A stretch of 64,000 nt of DNA from assembly GCA_030065205.1 (NCBI GenBank), contig JASJDN010000007.1, positions 1 through 64,000 of the forward strand, written 5' to 3'. Positions within the stretch are counted from its first letter, which is position 1, and each line of letters opens with the position of its first letter. The position numbers and the translations under genes are program-made. This document shows positions 17,999-26,745 of this stretch, piece after piece. The notes under the pieces were generated by a model. That model was not told where the DNA came from. It worked only from the letters and a program-made list of their open reading frames with translations, and ran no database searches. Source of the DNA: Crocosphaera sp. (GTDB lineage Bacteria; Cyanobacteriota; Cyanobacteriia; Cyanobacteriales; Microcystaceae).

Positions 17999-20245
17999 TC
18001 AACCCTCTTCTTCTTGATTGTTTAATAATGGTTTAATTCCTTGTTTGGGTATCCATTGAATGGCTCCATGTTTTTGTATCCAATACCATTGAAAATTTTG
18101 TTTGGTTAGGTCTTCTTGTATGAATTTTGATATATGATTGCTGGAAATAATTAGAGCATTGGGCTGATTTTTTTGGAACCATTTTACCCAATTTGATGAG
18201 AGTTTTTGACCAGACCACACAATGATATTTGAGTATGATTGATAATTTTGTAAGGCTAGGTTAATCTCTTGTGTTTCACTATTAATCCAGAGCCAGGTCT
18301 TATTTTTACTTTTCCAAGTTAAGATTAATGGGAATTGATTGATAACTTTGATATTGCTTGAATTGACAGATAATTGGGTTTGTGATCGGATAGTATCTGC
18401 AGTATTTTGCTTATTATTGAATGGATCAATCGTATGATGAATTTTGATTTTGCTGTTCAAAAGTGATAAAGCTGCTTTATTCTCATTATCAATTAAGATC
18501 ACGGTTTTAATATTATTGATTCCTTGTTGATACAGAAATGGCAATAATGTATATTTAATATCTGATTCATTTCCTATATTCATAACAGTAGCATTTCCTC
18601 TATTTTGCATAACAAGAATAGGAGAGTCTTCAGCGTTTAAGATAGTAATTTTAAATAGGGTTAGATTTTTATAAAGGATGGGAATTACGATCAATAAAAT
18701 AATAATTAATCCCCCTAGTTTCCATCGTTTCTGCCAGGTTTTGTTTAACCAAATGGTGATCAAAATACCATAAATTATGATCAAAATACCTAAAGATATT
18801 TGTCCAACTGCAAAAGCACTTAATTTCAGTTGAGGGATTTGTTGAGCAGATTCTAATAAAATTTCCAGCGGCCAAAATAAAATTTTAGCTATTTCTATAC
18901 CAATGGTAGGACTGATTAATATAAAAATAGCACTAATTATGCCTCCAATTACTAAAAACATAATCAAGGGAGTGGCTAAAATATTAAAAGGAATAATATA
19001 AAAACTAAACGTATGAAAAACATACATAATTAAAGGAGATGTCCAAATAGAAACGGCTACAGGAACGGCAACCATAGAAGAAATTTTAGGAGGTAAAAAA
19101 TCTAACTTCGCTTCGATGAAAGGACTGGTGACTAATAAGGCAAAAGTTGCCAAAAAACTTAATTGAAATCCTAAATCCCAGATCCATAAAGGATTAAAAA
19201 TTAATAACAAAAATCCAGATAATAATAAGGAGCCTAACGCATTGGTTTTTCTATCTAAAATTTGACCAATTAGAATCGCTACACCCATCAAGGTTGCTCT
19301 TAAAATAGAGGGTTGAATCCCCGTTAACCCGACATATATAATTAAAATAATGATACCAATTGTCAACTTTTTGAACGGGGATAAAGATTGGGTAATCCAG
19401 AACACAATTCCCAATAATAAAGCGACATGAAACCCTGATGCAGCCAAAACATGAGATAATCCAATGTTAACAAATAAATCTCGAATATCTGGGGGTAAAT
19501 CAACCGCCCTTCTTCCCAAAATTATTGAACTAATGACTAAACCATTTTCATCTCCCAAAGACTGAGTAAATCCTTGAATAATTCGGTGTCTTAGATTTGT
19601 CCATCCCCAAAAATTTTTGTCTCCTGTAAAGATAATTTTTTCACCTTTTAAGCCAGAAAAAGCTCCTTGTTTCGCTAAATATTTCTTAAAATCAAATGCC
19701 CCTGGATTTTTAGGCGATCGCGGATTATATAAATTCCCTTCAATCATAAGAATTTGACCAGGGTAAATAAGATTGACTTCATTAATTGGCAAGGTAACAT
19801 ATACCTTACCCGTGACGCTTTGAAAGTCCTGATTATCCCTTAATAATTTAACTCTTTGTACTTTTAACCAAAACTTTTTACGCTCATTATTGGTTAATCT
19901 AGGTTCTGATAAGAGTTTGCCTAATACCTGAACTTTTTGGGGTCTAAAGCTATCTTGAAGGGAGTAACTAATATCCGTTGCATGAGGCGAAGGAATTCGC
20001 CATTGAAAATAAAAAACAGCTAATAAAGCAACCAACGAAACCATGAACCAAAACCGTAATTGAGGACAACGTCGCCAACGGTTTCTTAATAGAATAAATA
20101 CACTAGGAGGAATAACGAGAATTAAGAAAATAACGATAGTCCATTGTTGCCAAGATGGATTAGGATTAGGAAACCCCCATAATCCTGTTATTAATAAACC
20201 CCCAAAATAAGCCAAAATGAGAATAAGATAACGAAAGCGATTCAT
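17999..20245 (-). CDS. comEC: ComEC/Rec2-family DNA uptake channel protein with degenerate C-terminal domain
   Basis: A 748-residue inner-membrane protein for transport of single-stranded DNA during natural transformation. It has two N-terminal helices and a soluble OB-like domain with the KPQVLGK-type strand pattern (about 90-230), then the competence domain of about eight helices (about 260-520) with VLAASGFHVALL, the family's most conserved segment. The C-terminal 220 residues occupy the place of the metallo-beta-lactamase-like nuclease but lack any HxHxDH zinc motif; the usual LDVGQGDS entry reads LNAEDSPI. So it is probably a channel without nuclease activity. Confidence 0.85.
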   Translation of the reverse strand: MNRFRYLILILAYFGGLLITGLWGFPNPNPSWQQWTIVIFLILVIPPSVFILLRNRWRRCPQLRFWFMVSLVALLAVFYFQWRIPSPHATDISYSLQDSFRPQKVQVLGKLLSEPRLTNNERKKFWLKVQRVKLLRDNQDFQSVTGKVYVTLPINEVNLIYPGQILMIEGNLYNPRSPKNPGAFDFKKYLAKQGAFSGLKGEKIIFTGDKNFWGWTNLRHRIIQGFTQSLGDENGLVISSIILGRRAVDLPPDIRDLFVNIGLSHVLAASGFHVALLLGIVFWITQSLSPFKKLTIGIIILIIYVGLTGIQPSILRATLMGVAILIGQILDRKTNALGSLLLSGFLLLIFNPLWIWDLGFQLSFLATFALLVTSPFIEAKLDFLPPKISSMVAVPVAVSIWTSPLIMYVFHTFSFYIIPFNILATPLIMFLVIGGIISAIFILISPTIGIEIAKILFWPLEILLESAQQIPQLKLSAFAVGQISLGILIIIYGILITIWLNKTWQKRWKLGGLIIILLIVIPILYKNLTLFKITILNAEDSPILVMQNRGNATVMNIGNESDIKYTLLPFLYQQGINNIKTVILIDNENKAALSLLNSKIKIHHTIDPFNNKQNTADTIRSQTQLSVNSSNIKVINQFPLILTWKSKNKTWLWINSETQEINLALQNYQSYSNIIVWSGQKLSSNWVKWFQKNQPNALIISSNHISKFIQEDLTKQNFQWYWIQKHGAIQWIPKQGIKPLLNNQEEEG

Positions 20246-20584
20246 GGAAATTTTCCTAGCTATAGCAATCAGTCATGATATGTGAGAAATAAGAGATAAT
20301 AGTATCAGGACATAATAGTATTATGTCCCTACCAATGCGCCCTCGTAGGGATTTAACACTGTTAAATCCCGAACACTGTTAAATCCTGAACACTGTTAAA
20401 TCCTGAACACTGTTAAATCCTCTCTTAATTTTCATCAGTGAACGATAAATTATAAAAGCTTGAACATAAAAACGGTCAAAAGTGACAAATTATAAAATTT
20501 GTTAACAAAATTCAGAAAAATGACGCAATTAACGCAGAAAAATGAGAGAATATTAAAGAATAAGAAAAGAGCGATTATAAACGG
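20246..20584. other. Intergenic region with a 17-bp tandem repeat and palindromes
   Basis: A 339-bp AT-rich gap between the divergent comEC and histidine kinase genes. It contains four copies of a 17-bp repeat (separate entry) and a perfect ten-base-arm palindrome (20349-20369) overlapping the first copy. No gene is seen. Confidence 0.7.
20355..20422. repeat. Four tandem copies of a 17-bp repeat
   Basis: The unit AACACTGTTAAATCCTG is repeated four times with single-base changes in the first and last copies. Adjacent sequence GGATTTAACA (20349-20358) pairs with TGTTAAATCC (20360-20369), so each copy can form a hairpin with its neighbours. Copy number is likely to vary between strains. Confidence 0.9.
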
Positions 20585-21979
20585 ATGAATCTTCCTAGCA
20601 CCTCAGAACTGTCGCTGTATCAACTAACCCAAACCTCCGACCCTAATTTATCCCCTTTAACAGTCTCGGCCAGTACCTTTCGGGAGTGGATTGATACCTC
20701 GATACAATTTTTAATTGATCAAGAAATACAAGCTACCGTTTGGGCAAAATTACCGCCTAATTCCCGTTGGTGGACTAACCTCGAAACCTATTATCAAGAA
20801 GGGTTGGCTCAACAAATCTATCGTTGCAGCATTAGTCGCAGTGGTGGAACTGCACCCTCTCGCCATAGTTCTCATGGTCATCATCTATCTCAAGATGGTC
20901 TAATTCCCATTGTACTAGAAACCAGTAGCCAACTGAGACGGGAGCATTTTTGCTTAATTCTCTCCCCTCAACTCTGTAGTCTAATTTTGGCCCAAGAACA
21001 AATTCCAGCAGAAGAAGACCCCCCCTCAGGACTCCTCGAACCCACCGTCCTCAAAGTAATCTATAGTTTCAATCCGACGGTGATTCAAAAGTTATTAAGC
21101 GCGATTAAACATCTGATCACCATTACCGACACCACCCCCGTCGAAGTCTTAACCGACTCAGTGTCAACGTTTCCCTTACCGAGTACCGTGGATGGAACCT
21201 TATTAACCCAATTATGGAGTCGATTTTTGCACCTGGGTTTATCGAGTGGTTCCAACATGGTTTCCGAAATGACCCAAGCAGTCCCCCCCAAAAGTTTAAC
21301 CCTAGGAGAAGAGTTTCTCAAACCCCTGACCCGAGAATTGAGTACCCCCTTAACCAACATGAAAACCGCCTTACGGTTGCTAGAATCGAAACAACATAAA
21401 CGGGATATTCGACAACGATATATCGATCTATTGAAAGGGGAATGCGATCGCCAAAATACCCTCTTACTCGGATTACAAGACTTATTACAACTGAACCAAA
21501 GTTTAGAAGAAGCAGAACCCACCGTTCACCTAGAAGAAGTGGTTCCAGGGATTGTTAGTACCTATCAGGCGATCGCCGAAGAAAAAGGGATTATGTTAGG
21601 GTATACCATTCCCCCTGGTTTTCCCCCTATTGCTTGTCCCAATGTTTGGTTACGACGCATTTTACAAAACATTATTCACAATAGCCTCAAATTTACCCCT
21701 GAAGGGGGGCGCATCACCGTACAAACAGCCCTAAAATCTGAAGGGGTGGAAATATCCGTTAGTGATACGGGGGTTGGTATTGACAACAGTGATCTCCCCA
21801 AGCTATTCGATAGTTTCTACCGAGGACGCAACGCCGTCAATGGTAAGGTTGAAGGGGTGGGATTGGGATTAAGCATCGTTCATTACTTAATGGAACAATG
21901 TGGCGGAAAAATCGATATAGTCTCTCAAGTGGGGAAAGGAACCATTGTTAAAGTGATCTTTCAAGAATCTTCTGACTAA
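20585..21979 (+). CDS. Histidine-kinase-like protein with Arg in place of the phospho-acceptor His
   Basis: 464 residues. The N-terminal 230 residues are a sensory region I cannot assign; no membrane helix is present, so it is cytoplasmic. Residues about 235-305 are the dimerisation helices, where the phospho-acceptor motif normally reading HELRTPL is RELSTPL with Arg250 (codon CGA, 21332-21334). The ATPase domain is intact: IIHNSLKFTP (N box), SDTGVGI (G1) and GVGLGLSI (G2). It could bind ATP, but autophosphorylation on the standard residue is not possible. It may act as a phosphatase, scaffold or transmitter to another kinase. No response regulator is adjacent; ndhO follows by 78 bases. Confidence 0.83.
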   Translation: MNLPSTSELSLYQLTQTSDPNLSPLTVSASTFREWIDTSIQFLIDQEIQATVWAKLPPNSRWWTNLETYYQEGLAQQIYRCSISRSGGTAPSRHSSHGHHLSQDGLIPIVLETSSQLRREHFCLILSPQLCSLILAQEQIPAEEDPPSGLLEPTVLKVIYSFNPTVIQKLLSAIKHLITITDTTPVEVLTDSVSTFPLPSTVDGTLLTQLWSRFLHLGLSSGSNMVSEMTQAVPPKSLTLGEEFLKPLTRELSTPLTNMKTALRLLESKQHKRDIRQRYIDLLKGECDRQNTLLLGLQDLLQLNQSLEEAEPTVHLEEVVPGIVSTYQAIAEEKGIMLGYTIPPGFPPIACPNVWLRRILQNIIHNSLKFTPEGGRITVQTALKSEGVEISVSDTGVGIDNSDLPKLFDSFYRGRNAVNGKVEGVGLGLSIVHYLMEQCGGKIDIVSQVGKGTIVKVIFQESSD

Positions 21980-22057
21980 ATAATCAATGGTCACTGATGG
22001 ATAATCCCTTGCTAAGATCAACAAGAAATCCTACCCATTGAGAGTCAAGGAATTATT

Positions 22058-22276
22058 ATGCCAGCTAAAATGAAAAAAGGTGCATTAGTACGTGTCGTCA
22101 AAGAAAAGCTCGAAAATAGTGTAGAAGCGACGGCCAGTGATAACCGTTTCCCCGCCTATCTGTTTGAAAGCAAAGGGGAAATCCTCGATATGAACGATGA
22201 ATATGCCCTCATTCGATTTTATGTTCCCACTCCCAGTGTTTGGTTACGCCTCGACCAACTTGAACTCGCAGAATAA
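22058..22276 (+). CDS. ndhO: NAD(P)H-quinone oxidoreductase subunit O
   Basis: A 72-residue peripheral subunit of the cyanobacterial/plastid NDH-1 complex, which passes electrons from ferredoxin to plastoquinone for cyclic flow, respiration and CO2 uptake. The sequence [17 protein letters not shown], the [11 protein letters not shown] centre and the VWLRLDQLE end are typical of NdhO. The length is normal. An AAGGAAT site precedes the ATG. It sits 19 bases before mdh on the same strand. Confidence 0.93.
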   Translation: MPAKMKKGALVRVVKEKLENSVEATASDNRFPAYLFESKGEILDMNDEYALIRFYVPTPSVWLRLDQLELAE

Positions 22277-22295
22277 ACCTTAATCTTTTAAAATC

Positions 22296-23270
22296 ATGAC
22301 TGTCTCTTACGACTCCCTTCTCCCCTGTCAATCTCTGCGTGTGTCCATTATGGGTGCCGGAAATGTAGGGCGAACCCTAGCCCAACGCCTCATCGAAAAA
22401 GACTTGGCCGATGTGGTCCTGTTAGATGTGGTGGAAGGACTTCCCCAAGGTGTAGCCCTCGATTTAATGGAGGCCCAGGGGTTGGAATCCCATAACTGTG
22501 AGGTGATAGGGACTAATGACTACGAAGAGACAGCCGATGCCGATGTAGTGGTCATCACCGCAGGCCGGGCCAGAACCCCTGGTATCAGTCGGGATGACCT
22601 TTTGGCGATTAATGCTAAAATTGTGGCTGACGTGGCTGAGAAAGCCTTTAAATACTCTCCTAATGCCATTTTTATCGTCATTACCAACCCCCTCGATGTG
22701 ATGACCTATTTAACCCGCAAAGTGACCGGTTTACCCCCACAACGGGTGATGGGGATGGCGGGGGTGTTGGACTCGTCCCGTCTGCAAACCTTCATCGCGA
22801 TGGAGTTGGGCATTTCTACCGCTAACGTGACAGCGATGGTATTAGGAGGACACGGAGATTTAATGGTTCCTTTACCCCATTATTGTACGGTTAATGGTAT
22901 TCCTATTACGGAATTATTAGATAGTCAAACCATTGATAGATTGATGCAGAGAACCCGTAACGGGGGCGCAGAAGTGGTTAAATTATTGAAAACCGGAGGG
23001 GCCTATTATGCACCGGCTTCTTCTGCTTCTATCATGGTGGAAAGCATAATCAGAGATCAATCTCGTTTGTTGCCAACGGCGGCTTATTTACAAGGAGAAT
23101 ACGGATTAAATAATATTTATATCGGGGTTCCTTGCTTTTTAGGCTGTGGTGGCGTTAAAAAAATATTGGAAGTGAAATTAACATCAGAGGAACAAGAAGC
23201 GTTACATATTTCTGCTAATTCTGTCAGGAAAAATGTCAATCTTGCTTTAGAAAGTGTTGGTATTAAGTAA
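22296..23270 (+). CDS. mdh: Malate dehydrogenase (LDH-like MDH)
   Basis: 324 residues of the LDH/MDH superfamily. It shows the NAD-binding loop GAGNVG near residue 20, the substrate loop GRARTPGISRDDL with Arg positions suited to malate, ITNPLDVMTYL, and the catalytic His in GGHGDLMVPL. It interconverts malate and oxaloacetate with NAD(H) in the cytoplasm. The 19-base gap from ndhO suggests co-transcription. Lactate specificity is unlikely because the substrate loop carries Arg where LDH has Gln. Confidence 0.93.
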   Translation: MTVSYDSLLPCQSLRVSIMGAGNVGRTLAQRLIEKDLADVVLLDVVEGLPQGVALDLMEAQGLESHNCEVIGTNDYEETADADVVVITAGRARTPGISRDDLLAINAKIVADVAEKAFKYSPNAIFIVITNPLDVMTYLTRKVTGLPPQRVMGMAGVLDSSRLQTFIAMELGISTANVTAMVLGGHGDLMVPLPHYCTVNGIPITELLDSQTIDRLMQRTRNGGAEVVKLLKTGGAYYAPASSASIMVESIIRDQSRLLPTAAYLQGEYGLNNIYIGVPCFLGCGGVKKILEVKLTSEEQEALHISANSVRKNVNLALESVGIK

Positions 23271-23294
23271 TTTAGTTTAAACAGAGTTATTAAA

Positions 23295-23492
23295 ATGCAA
23301 ATTGTTATTAATGTTCCTGATGATTTACCCACAGAGAGAGTGAACCAAATGGTTAAGGAATTAGAAGAAAAGTTACAGGCTGAAGCTGATTCAATTCCTA
23401 CTCAAACTAAGCCAAATAGGCGAGTTTATGCCCATCTGATTACTGTGGATAATCTCGATTTACCTTCGAGAGATGAATTATATGAAAGATAG
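23295..23492 (+). CDS. Probable antitoxin of a PIN-domain toxin module
   Basis: A 65-residue protein starting MQIVINVPDDLP, a beta-strand pattern seen in small cyanobacterial antitoxins, followed by an amphipathic helix (RVNQMVKELEEKLQ) and a basic linker ending in LPSRDELYER. The C-terminus should wrap the PIN toxin. It overlaps the toxin gene start by 11 bases, so the two are translationally coupled, as in VapBC-type operons. Confidence 0.72.
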   Translation: MQIVINVPDDLPTERVNQMVKELEEKLQAEADSIPTQTKPNRRVYAHLITVDNLDLPSRDELYER

Positions 23493-23910
23493 ATATTTGA
23501 TTGATACTAATATTTGGGTTTATGCTCATTTAAAAGAGTTAGGTAATAACAAGCATAATAGCGCGTTAAGTGTTTTAGAAACATTACCAATTTTGGTTAG
23601 TAGCACCCAAGTTTTAAACGAGTATTATAGTGTAATGTTAAAAAAAAAGGTTGAGGATGTTTATATTCAAGATAATATAGAGGTTATTATTGATATTGCT
23701 GAAATCCAACTTATTCAGTTAAAAACTATACGTCTTGCTCATGAGTTTAAGCTAAAATATCGTTTTTCTTATTGGGATAGCTTAGTGTTAGCAAGTGCTA
23801 TGATCGGAGATTGTGAATATTTACTTACTGAAGATTTACAAGATAATCAAATCATTACTTATCAATCTCGTCAAATTAAAGTTATTAATCCGTTTACTAA
23901 TAAGTTATGA
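23482..23910 (+). CDS. vapC: PIN-domain ribonuclease toxin (VapC-like)
   Basis: A 142-residue PIN domain with acidic metal-site residues in LIDTNIWVYA (Asp), LNEYYS (Glu) and SYWDSLVLASA (Asp), plus a C-terminal LLTEDLQD. VapC toxins cut tRNA or rRNA until bound by their antitoxin. I chose the ATG at 23482, which has GAGAG nine bases upstream, over the in-frame ATG at 23473. It follows mdh and its antitoxin in a toxin-antitoxin island. Confidence 0.85.
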   Translation: MKDRYLIDTNIWVYAHLKELGNNKHNSALSVLETLPILVSSTQVLNEYYSVMLKKKVEDVYIQDNIEVIIDIAEIQLIQLKTIRLAHEFKLKYRFSYWDSLVLASAMIGDCEYLLTEDLQDNQIITYQSRQIKVINPFTNKL

Positions 23911-23979
23911 TCATTCAATTACCTTGCTCAAGACTATAATAGTAATTGTGGATATTAGCTAATAACTGGTTATACTTAT

Positions 23980-24222
23980 ATGTTGACTAAATATATTACT
24001 ACGGCAATGCACAAGGCAACTTATGAATTATTAGAGGATGGGACTTTCTATGGAGAAATTCCTCAATGTGAGGGTGTTTGGAGTAATGCCAATACGTTAG
24101 AAGCTTGTCGGGAAGAGTTACAAGATGCACTAGAAGGTTGGATAATTTTAGGGTTTCGTTTAGGTCATTCTTTTCCTATTATTGATGGTGTTGATCTCAA
24201 TGTAATGCAAGAGGTAGCCTAA
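23980..24222 (+). CDS. hicB: HicB-family antitoxin
   Basis: 80 residues of the HicB partial RNase H fold: the strand YELLEDGTFYGEIPQCEGVW followed by the EACREELQDALEGWI helix and an LGHSFPIIDG tail. It inhibits the HicA nuclease encoded one base downstream and usually represses the operon. The stop codon TAA overlaps the hicA ATG by one base. Antitoxin-first order is common in cyanobacteria. Confidence 0.87.
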   Translation: MLTKYITTAMHKATYELLEDGTFYGEIPQCEGVWSNANTLEACREELQDALEGWIILGFRLGHSFPIIDGVDLNVMQEVA

Positions 24223-24440
24223 TGCCACCTTTAAAAGCAATAAAATGGCGAGAACTTGTTTTTTATCTAAAAAAAGCAGGTTTTGAGGGTCCCTTTCCTG
24301 GTGGCAAACATCAATATATGGTCAAAGATAATTTAAAGTTAACGATTCCTAATCCTCATCAGGGCGATGTTAGTATTAGTTTATTAACTAGAGTGTTAAA
24401 ACGTGCCAAGATCAATAAAGATGATTGGGAAAAATTGTAA
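24222..24440 (+). CDS. hicA: HicA-family mRNA interferase toxin
   Basis: A 72-residue double-stranded-RNA-binding-fold toxin. The catalytic His lies in GGKHQYMV near residues 28-35, after the typical KWRELVFYLKKAGF helix, and the NPHQGDVSISLLTRVLK segment completes the fold. It cuts mRNA when free. Translationally coupled to hicB by the TAATG junction. Its last 45 bases overlap the antisense remnant of an XRE antitoxin. Confidence 0.88.
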   Translation: MPPLKAIKWRELVFYLKKAGFEGPFPGGKHQYMVKDNLKLTIPNPHQGDVSISLLTRVLKRAKINKDDWEKL

Positions 24441-24557
24441 TATTTTTTGTGTTAATAAAAATTCTAGTTTAAAATTAAGATAACCAGATTCAAAATTGTC
24501 TGAAAATTCTGGATCAATTTGTTTTCTTTGTTGGATATACTTCTGTACATCATTCAT
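24396..24557 (-). pseudogene. Truncated XRE/HigA-like antitoxin gene remnant
   Basis: On the minus strand an AGGAG site followed by ATG opens a 53-codon frame. Its first 37 residues (MNDVQKYIQQRKQIDP, then FSDNFESGYLNFKLEFLL) resemble the start of small cyanobacterial helix-turn-helix antitoxins, which continue into the HTH. Here the likeness stops at FLLTQ, and the rest is antisense to hicA. The intact start but missing DNA-binding domain suggests a deletion or insertion brought hicBA here. Family match is from memory. Confidence 0.45.
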
Positions 24558-25182
24558 TGTTTAATCTCCTGTTTAGTAGTTTAGTAGGGTGTATTAGCGT
24601 AGCGTAATACACCAAAAAGTAAGTTTTCAGTGCATTACGGCACAAAAAAATTATAGTAACTACCCAAAAAATATAGTTTTCCTAATGCACCCTACTTAAT
24701 ATTTTGTTTAGGAACAGTCTTTAAACAGTTAACTTTAATTGTCACTAAAAATACCCCGAAGCAATCTACCATAAACACAGAGATTCATTCATAACCATAC
24801 ATATAAGATAATTATAAACAACTTATTTTTTTCTGCTCAAGGTTCCAACCTTGTAAGAGTTGGGTTATGTAACTTATTGATGAGATTCATAAATTTTAGC
24901 AAAAACCCCTTTATAAACCTCGAAACCCCAACCCCGAACTCATACGTAAACTTTATTAAAAATAATCTTAAAAAAAAAGTAAGAAATATCAACCCATCAT
25001 AAAGTCATTGCTTAAATAGAGTGAGTATTCTCTCAACATCGTTATATGTTGATTTAGTTTTGAGATTGTCAAGAAACCATAACAGCACAATTTTATTATT
25101 CAATAGAATCTAGAAAAGATAATCAAAAGTTGTCTTGATTTGCTGTTTCTTGTTGGGTTTGAACACTTATTTATTTAACACC
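24558..25182. other. AT-rich intergenic region with palindromic repeat
   Basis: A gap of about 620 bp. At 24582-24685 a TAGGGTGTATTAGCGTAG element and an inverted partner (AATGCACCCTACTT) bracket about 75 bases, a member of the GTAGGGTG dispersed repeat class seen elsewhere in the window. The remainder is AT-rich with a poly-A run near 24971. I see no gene or RNA in it. Confidence 0.55.
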
Positions 25183-26160
25183 GTGACACCGACTATTAGT
25201 GATGCTAACGTAAAAGCAGCTTTAACTGCGATCGAGTCTGAAACAGCCACTCTAGCCGAAAAAGTGGAAATGTTGATAGAAATGGCCGCAGGGTTGCAAA
25301 ATAAGCCCAAAACGAGTCAACAACTCGAAGATGCTATATTACTCTACCAAAGAGGGCTAGAATTGTGTGGTCCTGAGATGCCGTTATTACAGGCCAGATG
25401 TTTATCGGGGATGGGAACCGCTTTAAGAACTATTCCCAGTGAGGGATCAGATTTACTACTACAAGCCAAAACCGCTTATGACAAGGCTTTAGCTATTTTA
25501 GAAGAACACGCTTCCCCCGAAGAAATAGCAGAAACCCAGATGAACTTGGGGGTAGTATTGCAAGGGTTGGTTAACTTCCATCAAGCAACCATGCAAGAAG
25601 CCATACAAGCGTATCAAAAGGCAGCTAAAGTGTTCACTGGCGAAAGTTACCCCCAAGAATTCGCTATTTTACAGAATAACATTGCGATCGCTTATCTATC
25701 TTTACCCTTGAGTCCAGATAAAGAAAAAATGCGTCAAGGAATGGCAGTACAGTCCTTTGAAGCAGCATTGAAATGGGTGACATTAATCGATCATCCTAGC
25801 GAATATGCCATGCTACAAAACAATTTAGCTAACGCGCTACAGTATCTTAACACTTCCCACCCCATTGAGAACAATTTGAAGGCGTTAGCTGCTTATGATG
25901 AGGCGTTGAAGGTGAGAACTCGACAAGATACCCCCATCGAATATGCCAATACCATTGCTAATAAAGCCAACGTTTTATTTAACTTACCGGATGACGTTGA
26001 ACACCCAGAAACAGGTAATCCTAGTAATTTAAAACAGTGTCAAGCTTACTATCAAGAAGCTAAACAAATATTCAGCGACTATGGACAATGGGAACGGGTG
26101 GATATTGTTACAGAAATGTTAGAAGACATCGATAAAGAATTATCGGCATTCTCTCAATAA
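25183..26160 (+). CDS. TPR-like protein of a hydrogenase-associated accessory block
   Basis: About 325 residues of helical repeats. Repeated pairs such as EEIAETQMNLGVVLQGL, EFAILQNNIAIAYLSL, EYAMLQNNLANALQYL and EYANTIANKANVLFNL occur every 50 or so residues, a TPR-like scaffold for protein binding. The start is uncertain: the frame opens at TTG 25135, but GTG at 25183 better fits a soluble protein; neither has a good ribosome site. With the two small membrane proteins and NifU/Rieske gene that follow, it resembles the block between hup and hyp genes in Nostoc (alr0691-like). That comparison is from memory. Confidence 0.7.
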   Translation: MTPTISDANVKAALTAIESETATLAEKVEMLIEMAAGLQNKPKTSQQLEDAILLYQRGLELCGPEMPLLQARCLSGMGTALRTIPSEGSDLLLQAKTAYDKALAILEEHASPEEIAETQMNLGVVLQGLVNFHQATMQEAIQAYQKAAKVFTGESYPQEFAILQNNIAIAYLSLPLSPDKEKMRQGMAVQSFEAALKWVTLIDHPSEYAMLQNNLANALQYLNTSHPIENNLKALAAYDEALKVRTRQDTPIEYANTIANKANVLFNLPDDVEHPETGNPSNLKQCQAYYQEAKQIFSDYGQWERVDIVTEMLEDIDKELSAFSQ

Positions 26161-26221
26161 CCCTACAAAATCTTGAGAGTAAAAAGTTTGTACTTTAGTT
26201 AATTTTAGGAGACTTTTCTCT

Positions 26222-26491
26222 ATGAGTGATTTAATCGCATATGTAAGCAGTAATCCAGGTGTTCAAGAATTTTTTACTAATGTAGTGACAGGAGAAATTA
26301 CCTTAATTACAGGGATTTTCTGGTTATTCTTTGCTGCTATTATTTCTATGATTGCTGGTGCCATTGGTGGAATTATTTTAGCAGGAAAAGATATCGGCTA
26401 TGAATTAGCTGCTATTTTAGGCAGTTTATTTGGTCCTGCTGGAGTGGTTCCTGTGGCTGCTATTGGTTTAGTTGTTCTCAAATTAGTTTAG
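26222..26491 (+). CDS. Small two-helix membrane protein
   Basis: 89 residues with two long hydrophobic segments (about 22-50 and 60-88) rich in Gly and Ile. An AGGAG site lies upstream of the ATG. It matches in size and place one of the two small membrane proteins (asr0689/asr0690 type) of the extended hydrogenase operon in Nostoc, as I remember it. It may help anchor or deliver a maturation factor for the hydrogenase small subunit; that role is inference. Confidence 0.65.
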   Translation: MSDLIAYVSSNPGVQEFFTNVVTGEITLITGIFWLFFAAIISMIAGAIGGIILAGKDIGYELAAILGSLFGPAGVVPVAAIGLVVLKLV

Positions 26492-26503
26492 GAGTTTTTG
26501 ATT

Positions 26504-26728
26504 ATGTTAGATTTAGCTTGGTACTCAGCAAAGTTATTTTTTAAAGGTAAATTATTCCGAAACATGGGTTATTTTTATCGTCAAATAACCTTAGGGGTTT
26601 TGATTGGTTCTGTGTTATTAGTCGGACTAGGGGAAATGGGATTAAATCTCGCTTTTGTGATTACCATTTCTAGTTTAGTCACAGGAATGATGATGCCATT
26701 TTTACTAAAAGATGTGAAAATGCAGTAA
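26504..26728 (+). CDS. Small two-helix membrane protein
   Basis: 74 residues: an amphipathic N-terminus (LDLAWYSAKLFFKGKLFRN) followed by two hydrophobic helices (about 27-46 and 50-68). The ATG at 26504 has AGGAG eight bases upstream; the TTG two codons earlier is too close to it. It begins 13 bases after the 89-residue membrane protein gene, so the two are co-translated. Possible second hydrogenase-associated membrane protein. Confidence 0.63.
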   Translation: MLDLAWYSAKLFFKGKLFRNMGYFYRQITLGVLIGSVLLVGLGEMGLNLAFVITISSLVTGMMMPFLLKDVKMQ

Positions 26729-26745
26729 ATAATTAATAATTTTTA

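Noticed and set aside
20355-20422. Possible CRISPR-like array.
   Set aside because: Units are contiguous 17-mers without spacers and no cas genes are present.
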